Assembly (NCBI GenBank): GCA_949358305.1
Contig: OX442314.1
Span: forward strand, 35,335,608 to 35,399,607
Direction: 5' to 3'
DNA length: 64,000 nucleotides
Source of the DNA: Strigamia acuminata
Lineage: Eukaryota > Arthropoda > Chilopoda > Geophilomorpha > Linotaeniidae
In this document: positions 45,936 through 57,861 of the stretch, piece by piece
Layout: the number at the start of each line of letters is the position of its first letter
How positions within the stretch are numbered: position 1 is the stretch's first letter
Made by a program: the position numbers and the translations under genes
Notes under the pieces: generated by a model
Database searches by the model: none
Seen by the model: only the letters and a program-made list of their open reading frames with translations
Told to the model about the DNA's origin: nothing

Positions 45936-48900
45936 ATGGCGACTCATAAACAAAGAAACAAAAACGTCCCAAACCACTCCGAATGGGACCGAGATTCCAC
46001 CACAGATGTCTCGAGCGACGGGGACAAACCACTCCTAAAAAGGGCCGACTTCATCTGCTCCACCGGCCACAACAACCACCTCAAAGAGGACTACGAGCCC
46101 AACGAAACCCTCCTCGTAGGCCGAAAAATCCGTCGTCCAAAAGTGCGAATCGTAGAAACCCCATCGATCGAATCCCAATCAATAACATCCTTCCCGAGCG
46201 ACCTAACCCTCTCCTCCCACGCCTCGTCGGACATCCCACCTTCCGCTCCCGTCATCCTCAGAGGCAAACACCTACAAACCGTACCGGAGGAAATAGAGCG
46301 CAACTATCCGTATTACTCCGCCTCCAACAGCAAGAACACAACTCCGCAAGTCGGCAAGAAAATCGGCTTTCTCGGCCGGCTCTGGGTCTCCGAAGACGCC
46401 GCCCACAAAACCGCCAATAAAAACGCAGATTTCTACGACATGGCGACACACAATCATAACAGCGATCCGTACGAACCCTATATGGACTACGGTACCCCGA
46501 GAGATGTTTCGACCTACGCACTTCCGCGGAACGGGCGTCTATTGATGCCGAGAGAGAGCATCGTGCATCCGGCCGGACCATTTAACGAGCCGTTGGGTGG
46601 TTATAACGAGACGAGTTACGCTACGGCGTACGATCCGATGTCGGGCCGGCAAAGACTGGTTAGAAGGGATTCGGTTATTCATCCTAGCAAGGATGGGGGA
46701 TCGTTGGATGAAGTTCGTAGTTGGGGTTATAAGAGTTTGCCGGGTCGAAGGGACTCGATAAAGCGGCCGTTGCAGATGCAGAGGTCTCCGAGTTTGGATC
46801 CGAGGCTGGCTTTGTGTAGGGATGAGTTTGTTACGAGGTCTGATGTGGTCTCGCGAGATGTGATGGATTTGAGGAGAGAGGAGTCGATTAGGAGACATTT
46901 GTCGAAGAATCACGCGCCCAAAAGCGGTTTTGCTTCGTTGGGGGATGTTGATGGTTTGCCTGCGCCGAAGTTTATTAATGGGAGGTTTGAGGTTCCGTGG
47001 GAAACGCAGCATAAGCCGGGTTTGTTTGAGGCTATTCGGTGGAAGTTGAGTTCGGCTAATCGGAGTCGAGTGCCGAAAGAAGATGTAATTTTTTTTTTTT
47101 ATTTAAGTGGTTATTGGCATTAGAAGATTGTCCAGTTGATGTGTGTGTGGTTAGGATGTTATTTGAAATTTTGGAAACACTTAAATTTCTGTCTAATAAT
47201 TCTGTTAAATGGACCGGATAAAGATTATCAGAGCACCGGTTATATGAACGTTCGATTATCCGAACAGCAGTAGGCGATTTTTATATCGATTTTTTACCTA
47301 TTTTTAATCGGCTTTTAAAGTTTTTTGACAATTTTTATCCATTTTTGGTCAGTTTTAATGCTTTTTAACTATATTTAAATGAGTTTTTATTTTCATATGC
47401 AGTACAGTACGGTCGAAACTCTTTATAAGGAATCGCAAGGGACCCGGAAAATTGATTAGTTATAATGAGAATTTGTTAGATCAAAATTTTTTTAACATGG
47501 TGTTCTATTCTATGGCCAGTCAACCAAACCAGCCATTTTTAGGTATTCGTTATATCGATAATTCGTTATATCGCGATTCGTTATAAAGAGTTTCGACTGT
47601 ATGTGTATAAACCTGATGTTCGATTACCCGAACAATTGGGTTTTAGTGTTTTAGGAACACCCATTATGTCTCCCCATCAGGGGCGGATCTAGCTTTTCGG
47701 GGGCCCGGGGCTTGAGGTTTTTTCGGGGCCCCTTTCTCAAAATTTTTAATAGCGACCTATCTTCTTTTTTCCTTTTTTTAGCAACCTTTTTTTTTTTTTT
47801 TTTTTTTTTAGTACATGGCCCAGAGTCTCGGGGGCCCCCTAGAATTTGGGGGCCCGGGGCTCAAGCCCCAATAGCCCGGTGCTAGATCCTGCTCCCAATT
47901 AGTTAGGATAATCGAAGTTCTAGTCGTACTGTAATTGAAATGATTAATAATATCTTTTCCACAGAGAGTATTATTGCTTCAGCAAAATTAAATAACCACA
48001 TAGTAAGGATTCCACTTATAATTTGGCGAAAATGTAAAATTAAGTTATTTTTGGAAGGGGTACATTTAATACTCACAACTGAGGCTGATCATTCTAGTGC
48101 AATAGCTATCTGAGACGTTTATATTGTCCTTCATATTAATTTGTTTGTTTTAGGAGTTGAAGAGGGTTTTACCAATCATTAAACCAAATTTCAAACACAC
48201 ACCGGAGACTGGAATTCGGGTAACATGGTTAGGCCATTCCACTCTCCTTATTCAAATGGACAGTGTAGTTATTCTCACAGGTAACACGATGTATGTAATG
48301 TCGAGTCATTTGTTTTGCCTTTTCTATCTAACAGAATATTTCTAAAGGAACCCTTTAAAATGTTAATGGAATGTTGCCTGTAATCTACATGCATGGATAA
48401 TTAGTTCTCGACCTAAAATGCATGACATAAGGTACTGGTTAAAGAAATAATAATAATTAATAATATATTAAGCTAATCTTCATTTTCAGGAGATTAGAAT
48501 AAAAAAGTTAAATGCATAAATGGATTATTTTTAATTTTAGACCCCGTATTCAGCGATCGGGCATCACCGCTTTGGCTCGTGGGTCCGAAACGGTATCGAC
48601 GTCCGCCGTGCCCCGTTAGCAGTTTACCTCAAGTTGATATCGTGTTAATCAGCCACAATCATTACGATCATTTAGACGGTGCGTCCGTACGAGCACTCAA
48701 TGTTCGCTTTGGCGACAACTTGCATTGGTTTGTGCCGTTGGGACTTCAAGATTGGATGAAGAATATCGGATGTCACAATATATATGAAATGAGTTGGTGG
48801 GAGGAAACAAGGCCCATTCAGGCTAGAGATATTCTAGTGGCTTTTACACCCGCTCAGCATTGGTGTAAAAGGGCCTTAACAGATGAAAATAAGGTATTAC

Positions 48901-50548
48901 CTGCTTGCAATACAGTAGAGCATCGATTATCGGAACACCGGTTTTCCGAACAGCGCTAATCGATTTTTTTATCGATGTTTATCGGTTTTTAATCGATTTT
49001 TTTAAGCCTTTTTATCCGTTTTTGATCTCTTTTTGATGGTTTTAAACGATTTTTATTCATTTTTTAAATGCTTTTTAACGATTTATATCCATTTTTTATC
49101 GTTTTTTATGAACACATTTGTCTCCAAATTAGTTCGGATAATTGATGATGCTCTACTGTAAAATGAAATGGATCAATTTTAACAAGCAGGATTATTGTTG
49201 TCTAGGTTTTGTGGGGAAGTTGGTGTGTGGTGGGTCCCAGGCACAATTTTTTCTTTGCCGGGGACACTGGTTATTGCAATGTATTCAAGTTGATCGGGGA
49301 AAAGTATGGACCATTCGACCTGGCCGCAATTCCAGTAGGAGCTTACGAGCCGAGGTATAATTTTAAAAACATGGGGTTTTATATGACTTATAATTTTTAA
49401 TTATATAATTAATTTTTAGACACTTCATGAAGTTACAGAATGTCAACCCTTACGAAGCAGTTCTCATTCATGAAGATGTTTATGCCAGGCGTAGTATCGG
49501 CATTCATTGGGGGACATTTGCACTTTCGTCAGAGGTAGTTTGTAATTCAGGAATGCCTTTGTAATTGGCACTCGTAACCAGGGTCAGAGTTACGTATAAT
49601 CAAAATAAACAGTTGCTTAGGGCCCCCCACTCATCGGAAACCCCGGGCCGGTGGAAAAAAAATCCAAAAAAACTGCATTTCCCACGAAAAGACGTCGATT
49701 AGTTTAGATTTTTTAAAATTTTTGCTTAAACCTTGTCCGCACTACACAAGCTGGACAGTATTTGAGCTAGCTAATCTCAAACTGGATTAGCCTGGCCTAC
49801 GTTGCTGAGCCAGACACTACTCAGCAATAAGTCCAGACATTGCCAGGAATAGTTAGTGCCAACAAATTAAATTTTATTGAATTTATTTTTTTATTAAATT
49901 TAATTGGGGGATCTGCAATTTAAAAAATCAAATAAAAATTGTGCATATTCGCCTAAATTTAGAAGCCAAATTATTTACAGAGTATTTATTTATTATTCTT
50001 CATGTGGTTGACATGGTTGCCATGATGGTTTGCCCTACAATGGGAATGCATTCTGGGTAGCATGACATCACAACTCACAAGCTAGTAAAGCTAGCTTATA
50101 ACTAGCTTATCCAGTTGAAAACTGATAAGCCAGTTTAGGATAAGCTAGTTGTGTTTGCACTACATTTATACAACTAGTTATAAAGAGTTAAGCTAGCTTA
50201 ACTCTGTAGTGCGGACGAACTGTGTAGTGCAGACGAACTGTGTAGTGCAGACGAACTCCGTAGTGCAGACGAACTCCGTAGTGCAGACGAACTCTGTAGT
50301 GCAGACGAACACTGTAGTGCGGATGGGTTATTAGGGGCTGCGCAATACCTAAGTCCGGCTCTACTCGTAAAGTTAGCTAGAAAAATGGAAAGTGAATGCA
50401 TTTTTAATTGTCATTTCAGCATTATCTTGCTCCTAGGAAAGACTTAACAGAAGCACTAAACCGCAGAGCTCTCGCCCACGATGTTTTTTTCACGCTATCG
50501 CATGGTGAATCAAAGATAGTGGCAGGAAGTATGAAGACATTGTTTTAG
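45936..50548 (+). CDS. NAPEPLD: N-acyl-phosphatidylethanolamine phospholipase D with long N-terminal extension
   Basis: Zinc metallo-beta-lactamase-fold enzyme that hydrolyses N-acyl-phosphatidylethanolamine to N-acylethanolamines (anandamide class) and phosphatidic acid on membranes. Exons 45936-47084, 48154-48280, 48541-48893, 49206-49354, 49420-49534, 50420-50548 give 673 residues; mammalian NAPE-PLD has about 393. The catalytic part starts near residue 340 ([13 protein letters not shown]), then [21 protein letters not shown], the H-x-H-x-D-H zinc motif at His464/His466/Asp468/His469, [19 protein letters not shown] (Asp563), [13 protein letters not shown] and IHWGTFAL (His622). Residues 1-340, encoded in the same uninterrupted exon, have no NAPE-PLD counterpart. 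They are Ser/Arg/Pro-rich with four R-[RE]-[DE]-S-type motifs, two of them R-R-D-S (PKA-like). A 5' UTR intron and an upstream frame precede the ATG. An internal start giving a shorter enzyme is possible. Confidence 0.92.
47405..47599. mobile_element. pogo-type MITE in NAPE-PLD intron 1
   Basis: Ends CAGTACGGTCGAAACTCTTT and (reverse-complemented) CAGTCGAAACTCTTTATAAC, flanked by TA at 47403-47404 and 47600-47601. It resembles the ABAT intron MITE at 39141 (shared AATCGCAAGGGACCC and TATTCGTTATA words), so both probably derive from one family. Confidence 0.8.
47678..47891. mobile_element. hAT-type MITE in NAPE-PLD intron 1
   Basis: It begins CAGGGGCGGATCTAGC and ends GTGCTAGATCCTG, imperfect inverted repeats sharing GATCTAGC. 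The flanks are CTCCCCAT (47670-47677) and CTCCCAAT (47892-47899), a 7-of-8 target duplication. GC-rich arms (GGGGGCCCGGGGCTTGAG and its near-inverse) surround a T-tract. It sits inside a region whose flanks (about 47615 and 47900) carry inverted TTCGATTA-type words of another MITE. Confidence 0.75.
48913..49158. mobile_element. Tc1/mariner-type MITE in NAPE-PLD intron 3
   Basis: A 246-bp element with ends CAGTAGAGCATCGATTATCG and (reverse-complemented) CAGTAGAGCATCATCAATTA, flanked by TA at 48911-48912 and 49159-49160. The interior repeats TTTTTAACGATTTTTAT-like words. No open frame of note. Confidence 0.85.
49729..50329. mobile_element. MITE with terminal tandem repeats in NAPE-PLD intron 5
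   Basis: The left end AACCTTGTCCGCACTACA is inverted at the right end (TGTAGTGCGGATGGGTT). Near the right terminus an 18-bp unit derived from the end itself (GTAGTGCAGACGAACTCC) is repeated about six times between 50205 and 50320. The interior has palindromic AGCTAGCTTAACT-type words. A 3-bp TTA or TAA target duplication is possible but ambiguous. Confidence 0.65.
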
Positions 50549-51729
50549 GATTGAAAGAATATTCAAACATTGTAATATCAATACCAGAAATTCAATTTCA
50601 TTCCACCTACATTTTCATCAACAAAATGGAATGTTTTAATAGTTACTTTACTGTGTTTTTTAATTTTATTTAATGGATGAAATTTTAATGTGATTTTATA
50701 ATTATTGCTTACTAACAACATTTTTTTGGTACAACTAATTGACACGCGTGTCTGTGTAAATAAATGTTAGTGTCAACTGATACTAAATTGCTGTATCGTA
50801 ATAAAAACATATGTTGGCAAAGGATATTGTAGCCTAAATTCATTCACCATTAGTTGTTATTGTGATTGAATAAATGAATAAAAGAGGTGTATCAAACGTT
50901 GAAAAGAATACTGTACAATAATAAAATAACTACGGAGTAGATTAAAAAATCCATGATATGCAGGTTGCTTTCCAAATCTGTGGCTTTACTGGCTGCCTGT
51001 TGATTTGTAATAATTAATTAATTTAAAAATAGTCCATAGCCCTATCAGAAAAGCAGCATTTGTTGTCTTTTCCTCCTAATACGCGATTTGATCCAGATTT
51101 GGCTGAATTCTATTACATAAAGAAATAATGATGCTTAAATCTCCATGAAGCATATCGCAAAAATAAAATTATCATTTGCTATTGTATTGATTGAACAGGA
51201 AATGGTGTAGGATGATTTGGAACAAATAGATATCATATCAGAAATTCAACCAAAATATGGAGTGAGAGGAAATATTCATAACAGAAGATACAAAACAGAA
51301 TGTTACATTTCCAGAAATAAAATACATTTATCTTATGAGAACATTTTACTATTGTATTAAATTCTTTCCATGAAAAAGAACTCCCACAGTCAAAATCCAA
51401 ACAACACACACAACAGCGCCCTCTGTGTGAATTCCCAAAATTCACTCACCCAACTTGACCATTCATCGTATCATCAACCAAACAAATTCCTTCCATCGCC
51501 CACACAAATCAACCAAATAATTCCCATCAAATCCAAAACACTAAAATCCGACACAACGAAACGAAAAACCTACTTTCCAGCATCCACCATTTGACCTTGT
51601 GCCAAATCCACCTTTTCCCTGCACCCACCATTTCGTAATGCGGGCATGGCTAGAATTTCCCAGATAAACTCCAATCAGCTGATACACTGAAACCTCACCG
51701 CAGACCTCACCAACTCACCTCAACAACTC
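50549..51729. other. Spacer between NAPE-PLD and the ABCD gene
   Basis: Contains the NAPE-PLD 3' UTR. From about 51370 a C/A-rich stretch leads into the ABCD start codon and probably includes its promoter and 5' UTR. I see no repeat or gene. Confidence 0.4.
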
Positions 51730-54700
51730 ATGACGAATTACTGGAGCGACCTAGCCAAAAACCACCATGTATCCCGGCACAAACACTACAAACTGCTGCT
51801 AATCACCGCCGTAGCTGTCGCGGGAGCCAAACTCACCTACCCGTATCTACGCAAACTAATCACCCAGCAGCGAAATGAAGCGCGCAACAAAACCACGTCG
51901 CACAACGATCAAATATCAACGAAATTCTCGGCCGAAACGTTCAAATTATCACCCGCATTCAACCGCGAATTCCTCCACCAACTCCGCTACCTCCTCAAGC
52001 TGATGATCCCCCAACTATGGTGCGCCGAAGCAGGTTTACTCGGCGTGCACACGTTGGTGCTCTTCACGCGGGCCTTTCTATCCATCTATGTGGCGGGCTT
52101 GGAAGGGAGAATGGTCAAATACATAGTGCGCAAAGATGTGCGGAGCTTCGCCGTCAGGCTGCTGCAGTGGTTCGCCATCGCCGTGCCGGCGACCTTCATC
52201 AACTCGGCGATCCGCTTTCTCGAGCGCAAAATCGCGCTCGCGTTTCGCACCCGGCTGATCGATCAAGCTTACCGCTTGTATTTCACCAATCAGACGTATT
52301 ACCGAGTGAGTTATTTGGACGGGAGGCTGCAGAACGTCGACCACTGTCTCACGGAAGACGTGAATGCCTTCTCGTTATCCATAGCGCACTTGTATTCGCA
52401 TTTGACCAAGCCGCTGCTCGACTGTTTTCTCGTCACTTTCGCGCTTTATAAGAACTCCAAGTCGATGGGGGCTGCGTGGCTGCCCGGGCCGATGCTCGCC
52501 TGCACGGTTGTCGCGATTACGGCGATGATTTTGCGCGCGGTGTCGCCAAAGTTTGGCAAGTTGGTCGCGGAGGAGGCGGAGAGGAAGGGGCATTTGCAGT
52601 ACGTTCATTCGAGGTTGATAGCGAATGCCGAGGAGATTGCTTTTTATGGGGGGCACCATGTGGAGTTGGTGCATTTGAGAAAGATTTATCAGGCGTTGAT
52701 TTCGCAGATGAATTTGATTTGTAAGCAGAAGTTGTGGTATATTATGTTGGAACAGTTTCTGTTGAAGTATGTGTGGAGTGGAACGGGCATGGTGTTGGCT
52801 TCGTTGCCGTTGATTACGAGTTATAAGGATACTAGTGATGGCGAAGGTAATGTGGGAAAGTGTTTTTTTTTTGGATTAAAGGTGCAGTTTTTTTTTTTTT
52901 TTGTGGAAAGGGGTTAAAGAATGCTGTTTTGTGTGTCAAGGTTTTGTGTGTCAAGGGGATTTCACTTTTTTTTGGGATAGTGAAAAGGAGGTTAGAGTGT
53001 TAGGAAAACACAAGATATTTTTTTATTTTATTTTTTAAAAATATTTCTGCAATAAATCTTACAGAAATATTTTTTTTGTTGAATTTTGTTAGAAAAATTG
53101 CAAAAATTTTTAATTTTAATTCTTAGAATTTTAATAAATAAAAATTATTTGCACGTGTTATTCATGCAAGATGAAATCATTCTAATTGTTGGTTGGGAAA
53201 AAAAGAATTATTAATGAATCATTAAACAAACAAGTATTTGTTTACTGATAAACAATAAGTTTTCAGGTGTAAATTGATCTAATTTATTGATTGATTATTT
53301 TTTTCTTCAGATTCTTTCAATGATGGTGGTGTCAGTTATCGAACCCAGTACATGACAACGACCAAAAATCTACTTGTATCCGGTGGTGATGCAATTGAAC
53401 GACTTATGTCATCTTACAAAGAGGTTCTCGAGCATATTTCAAAATATTCGTATCACATGATTTTTCTAAATTACAGATTGCAGAATTGGCCGGCTATACC
53501 GCAAGAGTTTCAAAAATGTTCACAGTATTTAACGATATGAAAAAAGGAAAGTATTCTCGCACAAATGTCAACACAGGCAAAAACAGTGAAGATGGTGAAT
53601 TGAGCGATATAATTTTTGCCCAAACAATGCCAAAAATTCAAGGTATTAATCATTATTATGAAGATATCTGATGATTCATCGCGTGATTCTCGAGTGATTA
53701 ATTACCTACAGGTGTACAAATTATCGTGAATGGCTTCATCTGCTTACAGGATGTTCCTATTATTACTCCGAATTGTGATGTTGTTGTGCCTAGTCTTTCT
53801 TTTCGGGTAACTATGAGCCAATGCGAATAATGGAATGATTTCATTTTTTAGAAAACAACTTTATTCCGGTCCACCTCTGAACTTTGATCTTTTCTTTGGT
53901 GATATTAAATTGGTTTTCATCACCATGGAAATGTGGCAAAGTGATAAGCGGGATTAAAGTCGAGTTTATGAATTAGGTTGTTTTCCAGGGGGGCAATTGG
54001 TCGCGGAAAAAGAAGTCGCTAAAGTGGCATATTGCGATTACATAGTCCCCTTACTTTTATTTTGCGATATAATTACCTTTAATTAGAAATCGCTCAATTT
54101 AAAGTAGTGTTTAGATTTTGCGGTTAAAAGCAATTGTATAGCAAAATCCAGCGTGACAAATTTCCATTGAGATTGACTAACACCGGTTATAGTCATTTTA
54201 GCGATTTTTACCAAAAAAGTCCCATTTTAGCGATCACGTTTTAGCTACACGATTTACCGCGACAGGCCGGCTCAAAAACGTGGTTTGCATCAAAAAACTA
54301 GCAAGGTTAGGTTCGCGGGGGGTCAAGGGGGGCGCAGCCCCCTCATGTTAGCCCTTCTTAGGAATTAGTGTTAGTATTAGTGCCGTTTTGTGTCGCTAAA
54401 ATGACACGTTCGATAAAATGGTGTGTCGCTAAAATGAAATCGCTAAAATGAAATCGCTAAAATATAGTACATCCACTACGTCGTGTAGTCAATGTTATAC
54501 TGCGTAAAATTGTTTATTGACTCAAACCCAAGTGAATTTAAAGTAAAATAAATATACATATATATATGTATATATGTATATAAATTAAAATTTGCGATAC
54601 AATTAGGCTATTGGTACCTTTCAATCAGAAACCGCTTAATCTAAAGTATTATTTAAATTTTACGATTTATGATTTAAGGTATTTAATTATACTGAATAGT

Positions 54701-57162
54701 TAAAATACACTTTTATTTACACATAGTATCGATACAACTGTTTTCAGGGCCCTAATTGAAAAAAAGTTTTTCAGTATTATTTATAGTAAATTAATTTTTT
54801 TGAAATTTAGGTCTCCTCCTGTTGTAAGAACCCATAAATCCACTCCTGCAAGCCACTAATTCTACAATTTGGTAGGATTTGTAAACATTTTCTACAAATC
54901 ACATATCGAGGCCCCTAAAAATCAGAAGCCCTAGGTGTGCCCCTATGCCTTAACACCCTGACAGTTTGACAACGGAATGATTAAATCAAGCAAGTTATAC
55001 CAAATTGTCTAGCAACACAGAGCAAGAAAAGATCGTTATTATTTTTTCTACAAGCGGATGCCAAATTAATTTGGTGCTCAAGATTGGCAATGCGAAATGC
55101 TCCAATACTTGCTTAAAGTAGATAGAAAATAGTGTCATCTTAGGCACACATCTCAAAGGGACCTTAGGGAACTGGCAGTTGTAGTGATTGGTAGTGTGGA
55201 GAAAGACGGACAACCCTGCCGTCATGTTGAAAAGTCTGCCCAGAATAATAACTTTATTTTTATTGGAAATATTTTTTCCAGGTGGATCGTGGAATGCATC
55301 TACTTATATCCGGCCCCAATGGATGTGGTAAAAGCTCTCTTTTCAGAACACTTAGTGGACTTTGGCCGGTCTACAAAGGTTGCATGCAGAAACCACCCAC
55401 AAAGCAAATGTTTTATATACCTCAAAGGCCCTACATGTCTATAGGATCATTGCGCGAGCAACTTATTTATCCAGATACATATGCCGACATGAAGCGTAAA
55501 TGTATCACAGATCAGGAATTAGAAGTAATTTTAGATATTGTACATTTGCAAAATGTAGTTACTCGGGAAGGAGGTATATTATCCTTAAGCTAGGTTCACA
55601 CTTGCGTTCACACTAGGGGCGACGAAACGCAATCCAAGGAAAAATTAGTCAAAGGCAACGCAGAGTCTGTTCACACGGTAGAGCACGTGTGAAGAGAGCT
55701 GAAACAATTGATGTTGCGTCTGGCCAATCAGATGGTTTCAATGAAACCTGGAATTGGATCTAGTTCTAGAACTAGTTACAGAATCCGAAAATGGCGGCCT
55801 GTTTCCATGCGTCAAAGTCTCACCAACCAGACGTGAATTGAGAGTTGGAGTCGATCGTGATTGGTTGGCCGCAAGACCTTTCCTTGCGTCGCGTCGCTTA
55901 CTTCAACTTGGAGTTGAAGCAGAAATTGGCGTCAACGTCAAGAATTTTTGGAATTCTTGCGTTGCGTCAGTTTTCTTGCGTTGCTTCTAGTGTGAACACA
56001 TGTGAACCTAACTTTAAACGTCAAAATCATTTGCACGGCTTAAGTAATCTTTCTACAACAGGCTGGGATGCAATTGGTGATTGGAAAGATGTTTTATCTG
56101 GAGGCGAGAAACAACGGATGGGAATGGCACGGTTGTTTTATCACAAGTGAGCTGTTTTTGGTCATTGAGAAATTGAAAATTTGAAAAAAAAATTCTTTTT
56201 ATTAAAACAGGCCTCAATTTGCTCTCTTGGATGAATGTACCAGTGCAGTTTCTATAGATGTAGAAAGTCAAATTTATCAAACTATCAAAGATTCTGGAAT
56301 TACTTTGCTCACTATAACTCATCGACCTTCTCTATGGTATTGTATAAGCACATTACACAGTTTGCAGCAGGTACTTTTCCCTTACATTTATGGCATTTTT
56401 ACACTACTTGTATATTTAGTGTAAGGTAAAAGTGTTAAATTTTGGGATGGGATTGAAGTTTCATGTTATAGTTGTAAAATTAAACTTACGGTAACCTTAT
56501 ACATGGCATGCGATTACTGGAACTAGTATTGTCTTGGTAGAATAAAAAGAGAGAATTCTTGTTTTTAAATGTTTTAATACAATGCTGCAACTTTATTATT
56601 GTGAATTTAAATGAATTCAAAGCAGATAAATCGTAACATGTGCTCCGCGTGCGAATGAAGCGGAGAATTCAAAATGGCGGCAAAAAAGGTCATTGATAAT
56701 CCAAATTTTTAGTCGGTGACGTAAATAGTGGAAAACTACCGGATTGGCTATGCTACTTTCAGAAATAGTGTAAGCTCCGGTGGTGTTATAAGTTTTCCAC
56801 TATACTTTAGGCATAACGTGGGTTTTTATAAGGGAAAAGTACCTGCCGCAAACTGTGTATTGTATAAAATAAGTTACTTAAACTGTGGTTCTGAATGAAT
56901 GTTTAGGAAATTCCATACTCACATTCTACAATTTGATGGTGAAGGTGGTTGGAGATTGGAAAAACTTGACAATACAACACGACTGTCTCTTCGTGAAGAA
57001 AAGGAACGGCTGGAATCGCAACTGACAGGTGTACCAAAAGCACAGAAAAGATTGGTGGAATTGTGCTCGATATTAGGCGAAGATTCATTGGTTTTGGATA
57101 AACAAATGGTGGAAATCAATTCAAAGAATGAATTCATCTCGGAAAAAAATTTGTCAGATTAA
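51730..57162 (+). CDS. Peroxisomal ABC half-transporter of the ABCD1/ABCD2 (ALDP) type
   Basis: Homodimerising half-transporter that imports very-long-chain acyl-CoA into peroxisomes for beta-oxidation. Eight exons: 51730-52846, 53311-53423, 53477-53642, 53712-53806, 55282-55573, 56062-56146, 56211-56336, 56907-57162, giving 749 residues (human ABCD1 has 745). Exon 1 encodes the peroxisomal targeting and membrane half: basic helix near 20-50, [35 protein letters not shown], the EAA-like [12 protein letters not shown] loop. Then [12 protein letters not shown] and ELAGYTARV, followed by the nucleotide-binding domain: Walker [10 protein letters not shown] (508-516), Q-loop [15 protein letters not shown], signature LSGGEKQR (606-613), Walker B FALLDE (Asp630, Glu631) and the THRPSLW switch. 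The C-terminus has the family coiled segment ([12 protein letters not shown]). All catalytic motifs are intact. Intron 4 (1.5 kb) and intron 5 hold transposon-derived sequence. Confidence 0.95.
53990..54490. repeat. Unclassified repeat in ABCD intron 4
   Basis: Multiple TCGCTAAAATGA and AAATCGCTAAAAT words, plus a G-rich patch (GTTCGCGGGGGGTCAAGGGG, 54312-54331) typical of transposon ends. CGCTAAAGTGGCATATTGCG near the left and the reversed-sense words near the right suggest an inverted arrangement, but boundaries and a target duplication are not clear. Confidence 0.45.
55589..56013. mobile_element. TTAA-flanked MITE in ABCD intron 5
   Basis: Flanked by TTAA at 55585-55588 and 56014-56017. 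Ends GCTAGGTTCACACTTGCG and (reverse-complemented) AGTTAGGTTCACATGTGTTC. It shares GCGTTGCGTCAGTTTTCTTG and TCTAGTGTGAACAC with the interrupted copy at 26618-26903, so it is an intact member of that family and shows what the empty hAT target looked like. Fits piggyBac-type non-autonomous elements. Confidence 0.85.
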
Positions 57163-57298
57163 TCTATTATTTAACTGATCAGATTTTATCTCGAAAATTG
57201 TTATTAATAAATTTCCTCAAATCTCAAATGGTTATCTGTAATTTATACACAAAAACAACTGAATAAGCCTATTTTTTTTTTTGCTCAGCATTTACCAT

Positions 57299-57510
57299 TG
57301 GCCCAGGTGGCCGAGCGGGCAAGAGTGTTTGCTGTTTGAAGTTGTGGATTCAAAGTTCGAATCCCGCTTCCAAGTTTCTATACGTTTATTAATTCTTGAA
57401 ATAAGTGAAATTGTGCGTCGAATAGAACACATACACCACAGATGAGTGTCCTTCTGCAAGAACGTAGAAGAAAGGTCGAAAGCTACGACCCATCCTTAGT
57501 TTTTTTCTAA
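57299..57510 (+). mobile_element. tRNA-derived SINE
   Basis: Starts with a tRNA-like head containing an A box (TGGCCGAGCGGG, 57308-57319) and a B box (AGTTCGAATCC, 57354-57364), resembling a Ser/Leu-class tRNA. The acceptor stem does not pair, so it is not a working tRNA gene. A unique body follows, with AAGAAAGGTCGAAAGCTACG near the 3' end and a T-rich tail at 57498-57540. It lies just 3' of the ABCD stop codon. Confidence 0.75.
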
Positions 57511-57800
57511 CGCACTGAATATCTGAATTTTTTTTTCTTTAAATAAAAATCGTTCAAATTCACGAACACTTTGGGGAAAAAATAATATATCCCTTCCATC
57601 GTTACTCTATCATCCCACACTCGTGCACAGCACCATCGAACGTGCAGTTTGCACGATGTTCACACGACGCCATAGAACGGGTCATTTGGATTTGCCATTT
57701 TGCACTCGTGCACACAGCATCGAAAATGCCACTCACACTCTCTTTTGCCAATATTTTTGCATTTATCTGTATGTACCGTTGTCATTACTTTGTTCTAACA

Positions 57801-57820
57801 TAACCTAACCTAACCTAACC
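57801..57820. repeat. (CCTAA)n telomere-type run
   Basis: Four tandem TAACC units, the reverse complement of the arthropod TTAGG telomeric repeat, directly before the retroelement remnant. Confidence 0.85.
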
Positions 57821-57861
57821 GACATCCGATGGCCCATTACTGACGAAATTTGGGGCAAAGC

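Noticed and set aside
57299-57372. Possible tRNA-Ser or tRNA-Leu gene
   Set aside because: A and B boxes are present, but the acceptor and anticodon stems do not pair. The sequence continues into a SINE-like body, so I call it a tRNA-derived SINE.
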